Shown here: piece by piece, positions 55,662-64,000 of the stretch
Position numbering within the stretch: position 1 is the first letter of the stretch
Layout of the letters: every line of letters starts with the position of its first letter
Source of the DNA: Salinivibrio kushneri
Lineage (GTDB): Bacteria > Pseudomonadota > Gammaproteobacteria > Enterobacterales > Vibrionaceae
Length of the DNA: 64,000 bases
Assembly (NCBI RefSeq): GCF_027286325.1
Contig: NZ_CP114589.1
Span: forward strand, 124,001-188,000
Direction: 5' to 3'
Position numbers and translations under genes: made by a program
The notes under the pieces: generated by a model
Seen by the model: only the letters and a program-made list of their open reading frames with translations
Told to the model about the DNA's origin: nothing
The model's database searches: none

Positions 55662-57458
55662 TCACGGAAATAAATACGTCGCCCCCTCGTCAGCGCGTGA
55701 CACCTGCTGACGCGCCGCTACAAACAAATCACGTCCCCACGTTTGGGTCGCTTGGGGCGGTTCTGCCACAGGGCGCAGGGATAAATCAGCATGACACGTT
55801 AATACGCCAGCATTGGCATCCAATGTGATCAGATCGCCATCTTTAATAGCGGCCAGCACACCGCCATGCATGGCTTCGGGACAGACGTGCAAAGCGGCAG
55901 GGACCTTGCCCGATGCGCCCGACAACCGACCATCTGTCACCAGTGCAACCTGGTAACCCATTTTTTGCACATTGCCAAGAATAGGCATGAGCTTATGCAG
56001 CTCTGGCATGCCATTCGCAGCGGGGCCATTGAAACGCACCACCACAACCACATCTTGGGTAAGCTCACCCCGTTGATAGGCCTGCTCGACCTCGTGCTGA
56101 CAATCAAACACCCGAGCAGGCGCACAAACCACGCGATGTGCAGGATCCACCGCGGAGACTTTGATCACCGCGTTGCCCACATTGCCAGACAGCATGCGTA
56201 ATCCACTGGTTGAGCTGAAATGCGAGCCGGGAGCCGCGATCACCGCTGTGTCGTTTGATGGTGTGGCGGCCTCCCAAACAAGCTGCCCCTGATCTAATCG
56301 TGGTGTGGTCAGCTGGTCGCTAAACTGGCCGACAGCAGGCAAGGTATCGGCATGCAATAATCCAAGCGCATGTAAGTGCGTCATCAGTGTGGGGACGCCT
56401 CCGGCCGCTTCAAAAGCGTTAATATCAGCCGGGCCGTTAGGATACATTCGAGTCAGTAAGGGAACCACATGGGATAACGCATCAATATCTTCCCACGTTA
56501 GGATAATCCCTGCTGCCCGCGCCATGGCTACCAAATGGATGGTATGGTTGGTACTGCCGCCTGAAGCCAACAACGCGACCACACCATTAATAACGCTTTT
56601 TTCCGTCACCACATCGGCGAGTGGTCGGAATGTCGCACTGCCTGCGCACTGGGATGCTAACGCTGTCGCAGCATAGCAAGTCAACGCTTGGCGCAACGCC
56701 GAGTTCGGTGCGACAAACGCGGCGCCGGGGAGAATTAACCCCATAGCTTCAAGCACCAGTTGATTGGTGTTGGCCGTGCCGTAGAAGGTGCAGGTCCCTT
56801 GGCTGTGATAAGCCTGACATTCCATGGCTAATAATGCCTCCTTACCGACGTCACCGGCTGCATATGCTTGGCGTACCGCCACTTTTTCCTCGTTGGTTGT
56901 GCCCGTGGACATCGGCCCAGAGGGCACAAATAACGTCGGTAAGTGTGCATAGGCAAGCGCACCCATTAGTTGCCCCGGCGCAATTTTATCGCATACGCCA
57001 AGCAACAGTGTGGCATCGTACACATTATGACTTAACGATATCGCAGTTGCCTGAGCAATCACATCACGTGAAAACAACGACATCTCCATCCCTGGCTGGC
57101 CTTGCGTCACCCCATCACACATCGCAGGCACACAGCCTGCCACTTGCGCCGTGTGGCCCAATGGCTGCAAGGCGGCTTTGATCTGATCAGGGTAGTAAGC
57201 ATAAGGTGCGTGAGCGCTAAGCATATCGTTATAGGCACTGATAATCGCCACATTGGCAGTGGTCATATCCAGCATCTGCTGTTTGTCTTGCTGGCACGAT
57301 GCGGCAACCGCATGCGCGATGTTGCCACAAGACAGGCTTGCACGCGTCTTACCTGTCTCGGCTTGTCGCTGGGTTTGGCGTAAAAATGCGGAGCGCGCAG
57401 ATTCGCTGCGTTGGCGTAGTTCGTTAGTCACCGCCTCAACTTTAGGATGCATCATCAA
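55662..57458 (-). CDS. edd: 6-Phosphogluconate dehydratase
   Basis: A 598-residue iron-sulfur dehydratase of the Entner-Doudoroff pathway making 2-keto-3-deoxy-6-phosphogluconate. Family segments: [54 protein letters not shown], the Cys of [13 protein letters not shown] and [19 protein letters not shown]. The cluster Cys residues are present. The ATG overlaps the end of gntK by four bases, so the two are coupled. The next enzyme, eda, is on the other strand beyond gntT. Confidence 0.96.
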   Translation of the reverse strand: MMMHPKVEAVTNELRQRSESARSAFLRQTQRQAETGKTRASLSCGNIAHAVAASCQQDKQQMLDMTTANVAIISAYNDMLSAHAPYAYYPDQIKAALQPLGHTAQVAGCVPAMCDGVTQGQPGMEMSLFSRDVIAQATAISLSHNVYDATLLLGVCDKIAPGQLMGALAYAHLPTLFVPSGPMSTGTTNEEKVAVRQAYAAGDVGKEALLAMECQAYHSQGTCTFYGTANTNQLVLEAMGLILPGAAFVAPNSALRQALTCYAATALASQCAGSATFRPLADVVTEKSVINGVVALLASGGSTNHTIHLVAMARAAGIILTWEDIDALSHVVPLLTRMYPNGPADINAFEAAGGVPTLMTHLHALGLLHADTLPAVGQFSDQLTTPRLDQGQLVWEAATPSNDTAVIAAPGSHFSSTSGLRMLSGNVGNAVIKVSAVDPAHRVVCAPARVFDCQHEVEQAYQRGELTQDVVVVVRFNGPAANGMPELHKLMPILGNVQKMGYQVALVTDGRLSGASGKVPAALHVCPEAMHGGVLAAIKDGDLITLDANAGVLTCHADLSLRPVAEPPQATQTWGRDLFVAARQQVSRADEGATYLFP

Positions 57459-57976
57459 GCTACCTCTTGGTTACCAGTAATGAGACACGCGGCGTACTTT
57501 GTTAAGGATTCGATGTCTCGATTGATATCAACAGAAATCACGTCTGATTCAATACCCGTCGGTTTTTCTAAAGCAGCAAATTGACTGTCAAGCATTTCGG
57601 TTCTCATGAAGTGGCCTTTACGCGCTCGCAAACGTTCAAGAATTAACTCATAGCTACCATCGAGAAACAGAAAAATGACGCTCTTATTCCCCTCTCGAAG
57701 CCTATCCCGGTATTGACGCCGAAGCGCAGAGCAAACGATGACACCGAATTCATTTTTTTGCTCCAAACTAAACGCGACATCACGGATCCTCTCAAGCCAA
57801 GGCGCCCGGTCTTTATCGTTGAGAGGTTGTCCTAATGCCATTTTCTCGATATTTGCGCGAGGGTGTAAGTCATCACCATCGATAAACTTGGCCCCCAAAT
57901 GCTGTGCTAACTTCGCGCCTAGGGTGCTTTTTCCACAACCACTCACGCCCATCACAATCACACTACCCATTGCCAT
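57455..57976 (-). CDS. gntK: Gluconokinase
   Basis: A 173-residue kinase producing 6-phosphogluconate from gluconate with ATP. The P loop VMGVSGCGKSTLGAKLA is followed by the substrate segment FIDGDDLHPRANIEKMALGQ, then PLNDKDRAPWL, all diagnostic of gluconokinases. AAGGAG precedes the ATG at 57976. It leads gntK-edd, divergent from the gluconate permease gene and sharing its GntR-type operators. Confidence 0.96.
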   Translation of the reverse strand: MAMGSVIVMGVSGCGKSTLGAKLAQHLGAKFIDGDDLHPRANIEKMALGQPLNDKDRAPWLERIRDVAFSLEQKNEFGVIVCSALRRQYRDRLREGNKSVIFLFLDGSYELILERLRARKGHFMRTEMLDSQFAALEKPTGIESDVISVDINRDIESLTKYAACLITGNQEVA

Positions 57977-58050
57977 ACCGACTCCTTAGCGAGATTTTAA
58001 CTAGATCTCATTTTTGGTCATGCATTCAATAATTGTCTTTATCTTAGTGT

Positions 58051-58078
58051 GGTTACCGGTAACATGTTACCGGTAACT
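58051..58078. promoter_or_regulatory. Double GntR-type operator
   Basis: Two copies of TTACCGGTAA (58053-58062 and 58067-58076), 14 bases apart. Each lies in a GTTACCGGTAAC palindrome like the E. coli GntR site ATGTTACCGGTAACAT. They sit between gntK and the permease and can govern both. Confidence 0.85.
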
Positions 58079-58129
58079 TTTAACTTTGTGACGTTTAACA
58101 CAAAACATCTTGGTATGAAGAGGTGAGCC

Positions 58130-59509
58130 ATGGAACTACTCGCACAAAGCCCTGAACCCACTACCTTACTATTGATAGCATTGGGCGCTATCGCATTGTT
58201 ATTACTCCTAATAATGAAGCTTAAGGTACATGCTTTTGCATCGCTGACGTTGGTCAGCTTGGCCACAGCACTCACCACCGGAATCCCTATCGATAACGTG
58301 GTGCCAACCATGATGACGGGTTTTGGCAATACCCTCGCGTCGGTTGCCTTACTCGTCGGGCTGGGTGCCATGATAGGCAAAATTCTCGAAGTCACCGGCG
58401 GTGCGAATGTCTTGGCCGATACACTGATCGCTCGGTTTGGCGAAGCCCGTGCCCCGCTAGCACTCGGTATTGCCTCTTTACTGTTTGGCTTTCCTATCTT
58501 TTTCGACGCAGGGTTGATTGTGATGATGCCCATCATGTTTAGCGTCGCAAAACGCTTGGGTGGCTCACCGATAAAATACGCCCTACCTGTCGCCGGGGCA
58601 TTTGCGGTTATGCATACCTTTGTCCCCCCACATCCCGGCCCCGTTGCTGCCTCGGATCTACTTGGCGCAGACATGGGCCTACTCTTGGTGGTCGGTCTCT
58701 TGGTTTCGTTTCCTACTTGGTATTTGGGTAGCTACTTGTTTGGACTGTATGCAGGCAAGAAATTCAACATCCCACTCGCGAAAGCGTTTTTAAACACCGA
58801 AGTCATGTTTAAAAGCAAAAAGGATTACCCCGCCTTTTCAACTGTATTAATGATTTTATTGCTCCCAGTGCTCCTCATTTTCCTCGATACTGGTCTGAAT
58901 GCGCTCAGTGTGGCGGGGGTAGTCAACGGGGAAAGCACTTGGGTCGGATTTTTGCGTATGCTGGGTAAAACCCCAGTTGCACTGCTCATCACCCTGTTGA
59001 CCTGTTTGCTGGTCTTTGGCCAAAAGCTGGGTAAGAGTAAAATGGAAAAGCTGTGCTCTGATTCGTTAGCGCCAATTTGTGCGGTGATTTTGGTAACTGG
59101 CGCGGGCGGCATGTTTGGTGGCGTCTTGCGCGCGAGCGGTATCGGTCAAGCACTCGCGACCATGCTATCAGACACAGGCATGCCAATCATTCTGGCAGCA
59201 TTTGTGATTGCAACCTGCTTACGCGTTGCACAAGGCTCTGCCACCGTTGCTCTCACTACCACAGCCGCACTTATCGCACCCACGGTGTCGCATACTGTGG
59301 GTTTATCTCAATTGGATTTGTGCTTTATTGTCATTGCGATTGCTGGTGGGGCGACCGTTCTATCGCATTTCAACGACTCGGGCTTTTGGTTAGTGTCACG
59401 CCTACTCGAAATGGATGAAAAAACCACACTTAAAACTTGGACTGTGATGGAAACCCTGCTCGGGACCATCGCGTTTGTTATTGTAGCGCTATTAAGCGTT
59501 TTACTGTAA
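58130..59509 (+). CDS. gntT: Gluconate:H+ symporter (GntP family)
   Basis: A 459-residue polytopic permease with about 12-14 membrane helices. Typical segments are GFGNTLASVALLVGLGAMIGK, FGFPIFFDAGLIVMMPIM, FVPPHPGPVAA and ARGSATVAL-like RVAQGSATVALTTTAALIAP, all characteristic of GntP transporters. It imports gluconate for the neighbouring kinase. AAGAGGTGAGCC precedes the ATG. The eda gene follows nine bases later, so both are on one transcript controlled by the double operator upstream. The subtype gntT/gntU/gntP is not certain. Confidence 0.92.
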   Translation: MELLAQSPEPTTLLLIALGAIALLLLLIMKLKVHAFASLTLVSLATALTTGIPIDNVVPTMMTGFGNTLASVALLVGLGAMIGKILEVTGGANVLADTLIARFGEARAPLALGIASLLFGFPIFFDAGLIVMMPIMFSVAKRLGGSPIKYALPVAGAFAVMHTFVPPHPGPVAASDLLGADMGLLLVVGLLVSFPTWYLGSYLFGLYAGKKFNIPLAKAFLNTEVMFKSKKDYPAFSTVLMILLLPVLLIFLDTGLNALSVAGVVNGESTWVGFLRMLGKTPVALLITLLTCLLVFGQKLGKSKMEKLCSDSLAPICAVILVTGAGGMFGGVLRASGIGQALATMLSDTGMPIILAAFVIATCLRVAQGSATVALTTTAALIAPTVSHTVGLSQLDLCFIVIAIAGGATVLSHFNDSGFWLVSRLLEMDEKTTLKTWTVMETLLGTIAFVIVALLSVLL

Positions 59510-59518
59510 GGGAACCCC

Positions 59519-60127
59519 ATGATTGAACTAAATCAACGCCTTAAGGCGACTCGTATCGTGCCAGTGATTGCCATTAATAATGCGGATGATGCTGTCCCGC
59601 TCGCCAAAACCTTGGTGGATAATGGCCTACCGTGCGCTGAAGTTACCTTTCGCACTGACGCGGCCGCCCGTGCTATTCGTCTCATGCGCGATGCCTATCC
59701 CGATATGCTGATTGGTGCGGGCACGGTACTAACCACAACCCAGGTCGACGCCGCAATTGACGCAGGCGCCGATTTTATTGTCAGCCCTGGGCTTAACCCA
59801 ACCACAGTGAAACATTGCCAACAGCGCGGTATTCCTATCATCCCAGGGGTCAACAACCCCAGTTTAGTCGAGCAAGCCATGGAGCTTGGGCTTGATACGT
59901 TAAAGTTTTTCCCTGCCGAAGCATCTGGTGGCATCGCGATGTTAAAAGCGCTATCTGCCGTATACCCCGTCAGTTTCATGCCAACCGGCGGCGTGGGTGA
60001 GGCGAATGTGAGCGATTATCTCGCGTTGCCCTCAGTGCTTGCATGCGGCGGCACATGGATGGTCCCCACCACCTTGATTGACGCACACAACTGGGATGAC
60101 ATCGCAGCATTGGTAAAGGCGTTGTAA
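59519..60127 (+). CDS. eda: 2-Keto-3-deoxy-6-phosphogluconate aldolase
   Basis: A 202-residue trimeric class I aldolase that splits KDPG into pyruvate and glyceraldehyde 3-phosphate. Landmarks are the Glu in CAEVTFRTDAA, IGAGTVLTT, SPGLNPTTV and the Schiff-base Lys in LKFFPAEASGGI. It is slightly shorter than E. coli Eda. Lying nine bases after the permease, it completes the Entner-Doudoroff branch started by gntK and edd on the other strand. Confidence 0.96.
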   Translation: MIELNQRLKATRIVPVIAINNADDAVPLAKTLVDNGLPCAEVTFRTDAAARAIRLMRDAYPDMLIGAGTVLTTTQVDAAIDAGADFIVSPGLNPTTVKHCQQRGIPIIPGVNNPSLVEQAMELGLDTLKFFPAEASGGIAMLKALSAVYPVSFMPTGGVGEANVSDYLALPSVLACGGTWMVPTTLIDAHNWDDIAALVKAL

Positions 60128-60283
60128 TCACTCTTTCCGGAGCTGGAAAAAGGTTCTCCGCTTACTCAATATAATGGGGTTGCTCGCACTCATTTTCTCT
60201 TGTGCTTGCAACGTTAACACGTCGTCGATACCGTCTCTTCCCTGTTTATAAAAGCCACTAGGTTAAAAATGGGGAGAGGCGGC

Positions 60284-62209
60284 ATGTTGACACAAGCACT
60301 TGAGCACGTTTTTGGGTTTTCATCATTTCGAGCAGGGCAAGAATCGGTGATTTCTCAGATAATGCAAGGAGAGTCGGCCTGTGCTATTTTCCCTACCGGT
60401 GCGGGTAAGTCATTGTGCTATCAACTGCCCGCCACACAACTGCCTCACTTAACCTTAGTGATATCACCCTTGTTAGCGCTAATGCATGACCAAATCGCAT
60501 TTATGCGTCGTAAAGGCATTGCCGCCGCCACCATTGATTCCACGCAGACCCCCGAGCAAACCAAACAAGTGATGGAGCAAATCCGTCGCGGCGACATCAA
60601 AGTCCTGATGATTTCGGTCGAGCGGTTAAACAACGAACGCTTTCGCCAATTTATCACCCCTATCCCGATCTCTTTACTGGTAATAGATGAAGCACATTGC
60701 ATCTCAGAGTGGGGCCACAATTTTCGCCCTGATTACCTCAAACTCCCTGCTTATCGAGAGCAATTAAATATTCCGCAGGTATTACTTCTCACCGCGACTG
60801 CGACCCCAGCGGTGGTTGAAGACATGCAGCGAAAGTTTGCTATTCCGTCAGACAACACCACGTTGACTGGTTTTTATCGTCCAAACCTTCACCTGAATGT
60901 GATCGCTGTAGAGGAAGCGCAGAAACGACAAGCACTGATTGATCAGTTGCAGCCTAACCCCCATTTGCCGACTGTCATTTATGTTACCCAGCAGCAAACG
61001 GCGGAGAATGTGGCCGAATGGCTACAAAGCCAGCATGTCCGCGCTGCCGCGTATCATGCCGGCATGAGCCACGACACCCGCGTGTCGATACAAGAGGCGT
61101 TTATGTCGGGCCGTTCGCCATGTATTGTCGCAACTATCGCCTTTGGTATGGGGGTCGATAAGGCTGACATCCGGCGGGTCATCCATTTTGACTTGCCGAA
61201 ATCGGTCGAGAACTATAGCCAAGAAATTGGCCGCGCAGGGCGAGATGGCCTTCGGGCAACGTGCACTGTGCTCGCCAACCAGTCGAGCCTGAATGTATTG
61301 GAAAATTTCATCTACGGCGACACACCCGATAAGGCAGCGATTGAGGGGCTGTTGGAAGAAATAAAACAAGCAGGCCAACAATGGGAAGTCATGCTGCACA
61401 GCCTATCACGGACGTATAACATTCGCCTCTTGCCCCTTAAAACGCTGCTGGTTTATTTGGAAATGGCCGGTGTGATCACCAGCCAATACAGCTATTTCGC
61501 CGATGTGAAATTCCAATATGTTGAGTCGCCATCCGCTATTACGGCTAAATTTCAGGGGGAGCGGCGCGAATTTGTTGCTCAACTATTTGCGTGCGCGGTC
61601 AAAGCTAGAACCTGGTACAAGATGGATTTCCAACAATTGTGGCAACGCTTTGGGGCAGAAAGAAAGCGCGCGTTAGCGGCACTGGACTATTTTCACGAGC
61701 AAGGCTGGGTATCACTTGCCACCCAACAGGCCACACAAGTCTTTTCGATCAGTCCCCATGAAATTGATGTTCAAGCACAGGCCGAACAATTACATGCCCT
61801 TTTTACTAAAAAGGAACAGAGCGAACTGGCCCGCATCAACCAATTACTGGCTTTATTGGCCTCTTCAACCTGTATCAGTCAGCGTCTTGCCGACTACTTT
61901 GGCGATCACGCGGCGCCAACCACCTGTGGCCATTGTTCTGTATGCCAAGGGCATGTTGCTCAGCTCCCTCCACGCCCTGATTTACCCGCGATCGATGCAC
62001 AGGCATTATCATCATGGTGTCAGCACTTCGCCGCCGCTTGCGATAAAACGCCAAGTCACGCGGCAACAACACGCTTTTTACTCGGCCTATCTTCACCGCT
62101 ACATACCAAAATCAAAGCGAAGACAATACCTGGCTTTGGCGCCCTTGCGTCGTATCCGTTTCAAACGGTTAACGCTCAAGTGCTCGCTGCGCTAGGCGCC
62201 AAACAGTAA
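60284..62209 (+). CDS. RecQ-family ATP-dependent DNA helicase
   Basis: A 641-residue 3'-5' helicase. Motifs: Gln motif in FGFSSFRAGQ, Walker A FPTGAGKSLCYQLP, DEAH box VIDEAHCISEWGHNFR, LLTATAT and QEIGRAGRDG. The zinc-binding domain is reduced toward the C-terminus (CGHCSVCQG), and there is no HRDC domain of the canonical kind, so this is probably a RecQ paralogue, not the main RecQ. GGGGAGAGG supports the ATG at 60284; the ATG at 60269 overlaps that site. Confidence 0.92.
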   Translation: MLTQALEHVFGFSSFRAGQESVISQIMQGESACAIFPTGAGKSLCYQLPATQLPHLTLVISPLLALMHDQIAFMRRKGIAAATIDSTQTPEQTKQVMEQIRRGDIKVLMISVERLNNERFRQFITPIPISLLVIDEAHCISEWGHNFRPDYLKLPAYREQLNIPQVLLLTATATPAVVEDMQRKFAIPSDNTTLTGFYRPNLHLNVIAVEEAQKRQALIDQLQPNPHLPTVIYVTQQQTAENVAEWLQSQHVRAAAYHAGMSHDTRVSIQEAFMSGRSPCIVATIAFGMGVDKADIRRVIHFDLPKSVENYSQEIGRAGRDGLRATCTVLANQSSLNVLENFIYGDTPDKAAIEGLLEEIKQAGQQWEVMLHSLSRTYNIRLLPLKTLLVYLEMAGVITSQYSYFADVKFQYVESPSAITAKFQGERREFVAQLFACAVKARTWYKMDFQQLWQRFGAERKRALAALDYFHEQGWVSLATQQATQVFSISPHEIDVQAQAEQLHALFTKKEQSELARINQLLALLASSTCISQRLADYFGDHAAPTTCGHCSVCQGHVAQLPPRPDLPAIDAQALSSWCQHFAAACDKTPSHAATTRFLLGLSSPLHTKIKAKTIPGFGALASYPFQTVNAQVLAALGAKQ

Positions 62210-62434
62210 CGGATTAACAATGTGGCGCATCAGCTTGGCAACGCTCGGAGCGCCACCTCAGGCCGTTAATATTGCCGAAATGGAGTGCATGATCGCCAAC
62301 AAACTATCTTTTCAGTCTTGCGGAAAAAGTGACATTTATCCCCAGCCGCCAGTGTTTTGTTCATATACTGGTAGTAATAGGCGTCTGCATTGCACGCCAT
62401 CATTTCGAGCCATTGCCAGTTTCAAGGGTAGTTT

Positions 62435-63859
62435 ATGCGGCATTCTGGGATGTTATCTGTGGTGACTCGCGTCATCGTTGTGATTATGAGCGTTAGCGTA
62501 CTCTTGACCATCACGCTGGGTGTTGACGCTGAGCAAAGTCAACAATCCAAGCTACAAAGCCCGATTTTAAAAGTGGCAAACTCGCACGCTTGGCGGCCAT
62601 TTTCCTATCTTGATGGCAACCAGCAACCGAAAGGGATCTTGATTGATTTTTGGAACGAATTTGGTAAACGCAACGGCTATCAGATTGAATTTGTGCTAAC
62701 TGATTGGCAGCAATCGATTGATGCGGTGCGGAGCGGACAAGCCGATGTTCACGCTGGCTTACTCCGATCGCCAGAAAGGCTGTCGTTTATGGATTTCGGC
62801 ACCCCACTTTTCAGCATCGATACGCAAGTATTCTTTAGCCAGGCTCTCACAGGCATATCGGCGGATTATGTGTTAGCGGGCGATACCGACCACGCAGTCG
62901 GTGTTGTGCAAGGCGGGTACGAAGAAGAGTTTATGAGAACGGAATTTCCGGACGTAACGCTAAAGCTTTTCCCGAATAACCAAGCCATGCTTGATGCTGC
63001 GTTATCCGAAGCCATCCAAGCATTCGTCGCCGATCTCCAAGTGGCCAATTATCACCTTTATACCACTACGAACCAAAATCTGTTTATCCCCGTCAGGCAC
63101 CTCTATACGGAAATGTTGTATGCCGGTTTTGCCAAAGGAAATACAGCATTAATCAATCAGGTTGATAATAAATTTGCTTGGCTCGACGATGACACTAAGC
63201 GGCGGCTACTCAACCGATGGGTGTATTACGATGTCGAGACCGTCTATCCCTCGTATTTGTTACCAACACTGATAGCCTTTGGCGTGATGATTGGCATCAG
63301 CTATATCGTATTGCTGAAAAGAACGGTCAAACAGAAAACACAGGCATTACAAGCAGCTAACGATTTATTGCAAGATCAGGCCATTACCGACTCACTCACC
63401 CATCTTCACAATCGACGTTATTTTTATCAGTGCTTATATGGGCAGATGCGTAAGGTAAAAGGAATGACGTTGATGGTGTTTGATATTGATGATTTTAAAG
63501 CCTTTAACGATGGCTTTGGCCATGCACATGGTGACGAAGTACTTTGCTTTGTCGCCCAAACAGCACGAAGTCTATTACCCAATGACGCTGTGGTGGCACG
63601 GATCGGGGGCGAGGAGTTTGCCGTACTGCAGTACTTTTCCACCGCTGAACGCGCACTCGCGCAGGGCAAACTTTTATGTGAGGAAATCTCAAGGCAAAGC
63701 CTTGCTTTGTTTAACCACCCGTCGATGCCCGTCACCGTGAGTTTAGGGTTAGCTTACTACCCTAACGGCATGCCGCATTGTGAAATTGTTGATGCGGATA
63801 AAGCGATGTATCAGGCAAAAAAACAGGGAAAAAACTGTGCGGTGCTTCATGAGATATAA
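62435..63859 (+). CDS. Periplasmic binding-protein domain fused to GGDEF diguanylate cyclase
   Basis: A 474-residue membrane protein: N-terminal signal/anchor (VIVVIMSVSVLLTITLGV), an SBP-family-3 domain (KVANSHAWRPFSYLDGN ... AVRSGQADVHAGLLRSPER, residues 45-275), a membrane helix (LLPTLIAFGVMIGISYIVLL) and a GGDEF domain with LMVFDIDDFKAFNDGFGHAHGD and ARIGGEEFAVLQ. This resembles receptors that couple amino-acid-like ligands to c-di-GMP output. The active site is intact. A start at 62450 is possible. It is monocistronic. Confidence 0.92.
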   Translation: MRHSGMLSVVTRVIVVIMSVSVLLTITLGVDAEQSQQSKLQSPILKVANSHAWRPFSYLDGNQQPKGILIDFWNEFGKRNGYQIEFVLTDWQQSIDAVRSGQADVHAGLLRSPERLSFMDFGTPLFSIDTQVFFSQALTGISADYVLAGDTDHAVGVVQGGYEEEFMRTEFPDVTLKLFPNNQAMLDAALSEAIQAFVADLQVANYHLYTTTNQNLFIPVRHLYTEMLYAGFAKGNTALINQVDNKFAWLDDDTKRRLLNRWVYYDVETVYPSYLLPTLIAFGVMIGISYIVLLKRTVKQKTQALQAANDLLQDQAITDSLTHLHNRRYFYQCLYGQMRKVKGMTLMVFDIDDFKAFNDGFGHAHGDEVLCFVAQTARSLLPNDAVVARIGGEEFAVLQYFSTAERALAQGKLLCEEISRQSLALFNHPSMPVTVSLGLAYYPNGMPHCEIVDADKAMYQAKKQGKNCAVLHEI

Positions 63860-63867
63860 CACTTTAT

Positions 63868-63895
63868 TCGCGGCTACCACAGATTGTAGCCGCGA
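63868..63895. terminator. Bidirectional terminator hairpin
   Basis: TCGCGGCTAC and GTAGCCGCGA form a perfect ten-base stem with an eight-base loop between two convergent genes. T-runs are short on both sides. Confidence 0.65.
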
Positions 63896-63905
63896 GATCC
63901 TTAGA

Positions 63906-64000
63906 CTACTTTTGCTGGGCTAACCGTGATAAGATTCGTGTAAGCAAGCGGATCCTAGGCTCAATGGAATCGAGTTGCAAATACTCACCATCACTATGGA
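63906..64000 (-). CDS. C-terminus of a probable M20-family metallopeptidase (partial)
   Basis: A minus-strand frame ending at a TAG at 63906 reads HSDGEYLQLDSIEPRIRL, then LTRILSRLAQQK. Glutamate-carboxypeptidase-like M20 enzymes end with a zinc-site His followed by an EY and a helix like this one, so I call it the tail of such a protein. Only about 30 residues are visible, so the assignment is tentative. It converges on the binding-protein-GGDEF gene with a shared terminator between. Confidence 0.45.
   Translation of the reverse strand, partial: HSDGEYLQLDSIEPRIRLLTRILSRLAQQK

Overview
The window looks like a chromosomal piece of a marine or halophilic gammaproteobacterium of the Vibrionaceae. 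Grimontia, Salinivibrio or Vibrio relatives are the best fit; the genus is an inference from gene content and order, not from a search. Pointers are a thermostable-hemolysin-family gene, the XRE-gcvT // sdaA-glyA-gcvH-gcvP arrangement, an NsrR/Hmp pair, several GGDEF/EAL proteins and a DUF3015-DUF4105 pair. Apart from one decayed hydrolase gene and a small possible remnant, coding is dense and intact. I see no rRNA, tRNA or insertion sequence.

Layout: (1) 1-1827, a truncated old-yellow-enzyme gene divergent from its LysR regulator. (2) 1848-8193, a seven-gene minus-strand operon: thermostable-hemolysin-family protein, AMP-dependent ligase, haem-oxygenase-like diiron protein, SDR, TPR protein, and a QseB/QseC-like two-component system. 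It is divergent from a cytochrome b561 gene (8403-8912). The shared intergenic region carries two perfect CTTAAG-N5-CTTAAG boxes of the PmrA/QseB type. I regard this self-regulated, apparently biosynthetic operon as the best candidate for an undescribed system. (3) 8924-20187, acetate kinase, a TetR regulator divergent from an acyl-CoA ligase, a YfcZ-like protein, a DnaJ-domain protein, an EAL phosphodiesterase, a Tat-exported multicopper oxidase, a chemoreceptor and an AhpD-like protein.

(4) 20326-33299, a complete type I-E CRISPR-Cas locus: cas3-casABCDE-cas1-cas2 followed by a short leader and an array of 70 identical repeats plus one decayed terminal repeat, all read from the minus strand. 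(5) 33499-42014, glycine/serine metabolism: an XRE-cupin regulator with gcvT on one strand, sdaA-glyA-gcvH-gcvP on the other, with a near-consensus PurR box between them.

(6) 42226-49636, a periplasmic binding protein, a small envelope protein, an MsbA-like ABC exporter downstream of nsrR, a PAS-GGDEF protein and hmp with two NsrR-like boxes. (7) 49821-55552, DUF3015 and DUF4105 proteins, a pirin, the ribosome-rescue factor ArfB, a membrane GGDEF protein and a broken choloylglycine-hydrolase-like gene. (8) 55662-60127, the Entner-Doudoroff/gluconate block: gntK-edd divergent from a gluconate permease and eda, with a double GntR-type operator between them. (9) 60284-64000, a RecQ-family helicase, a binding-protein-GGDEF fusion and the tail of a probable M20 peptidase.
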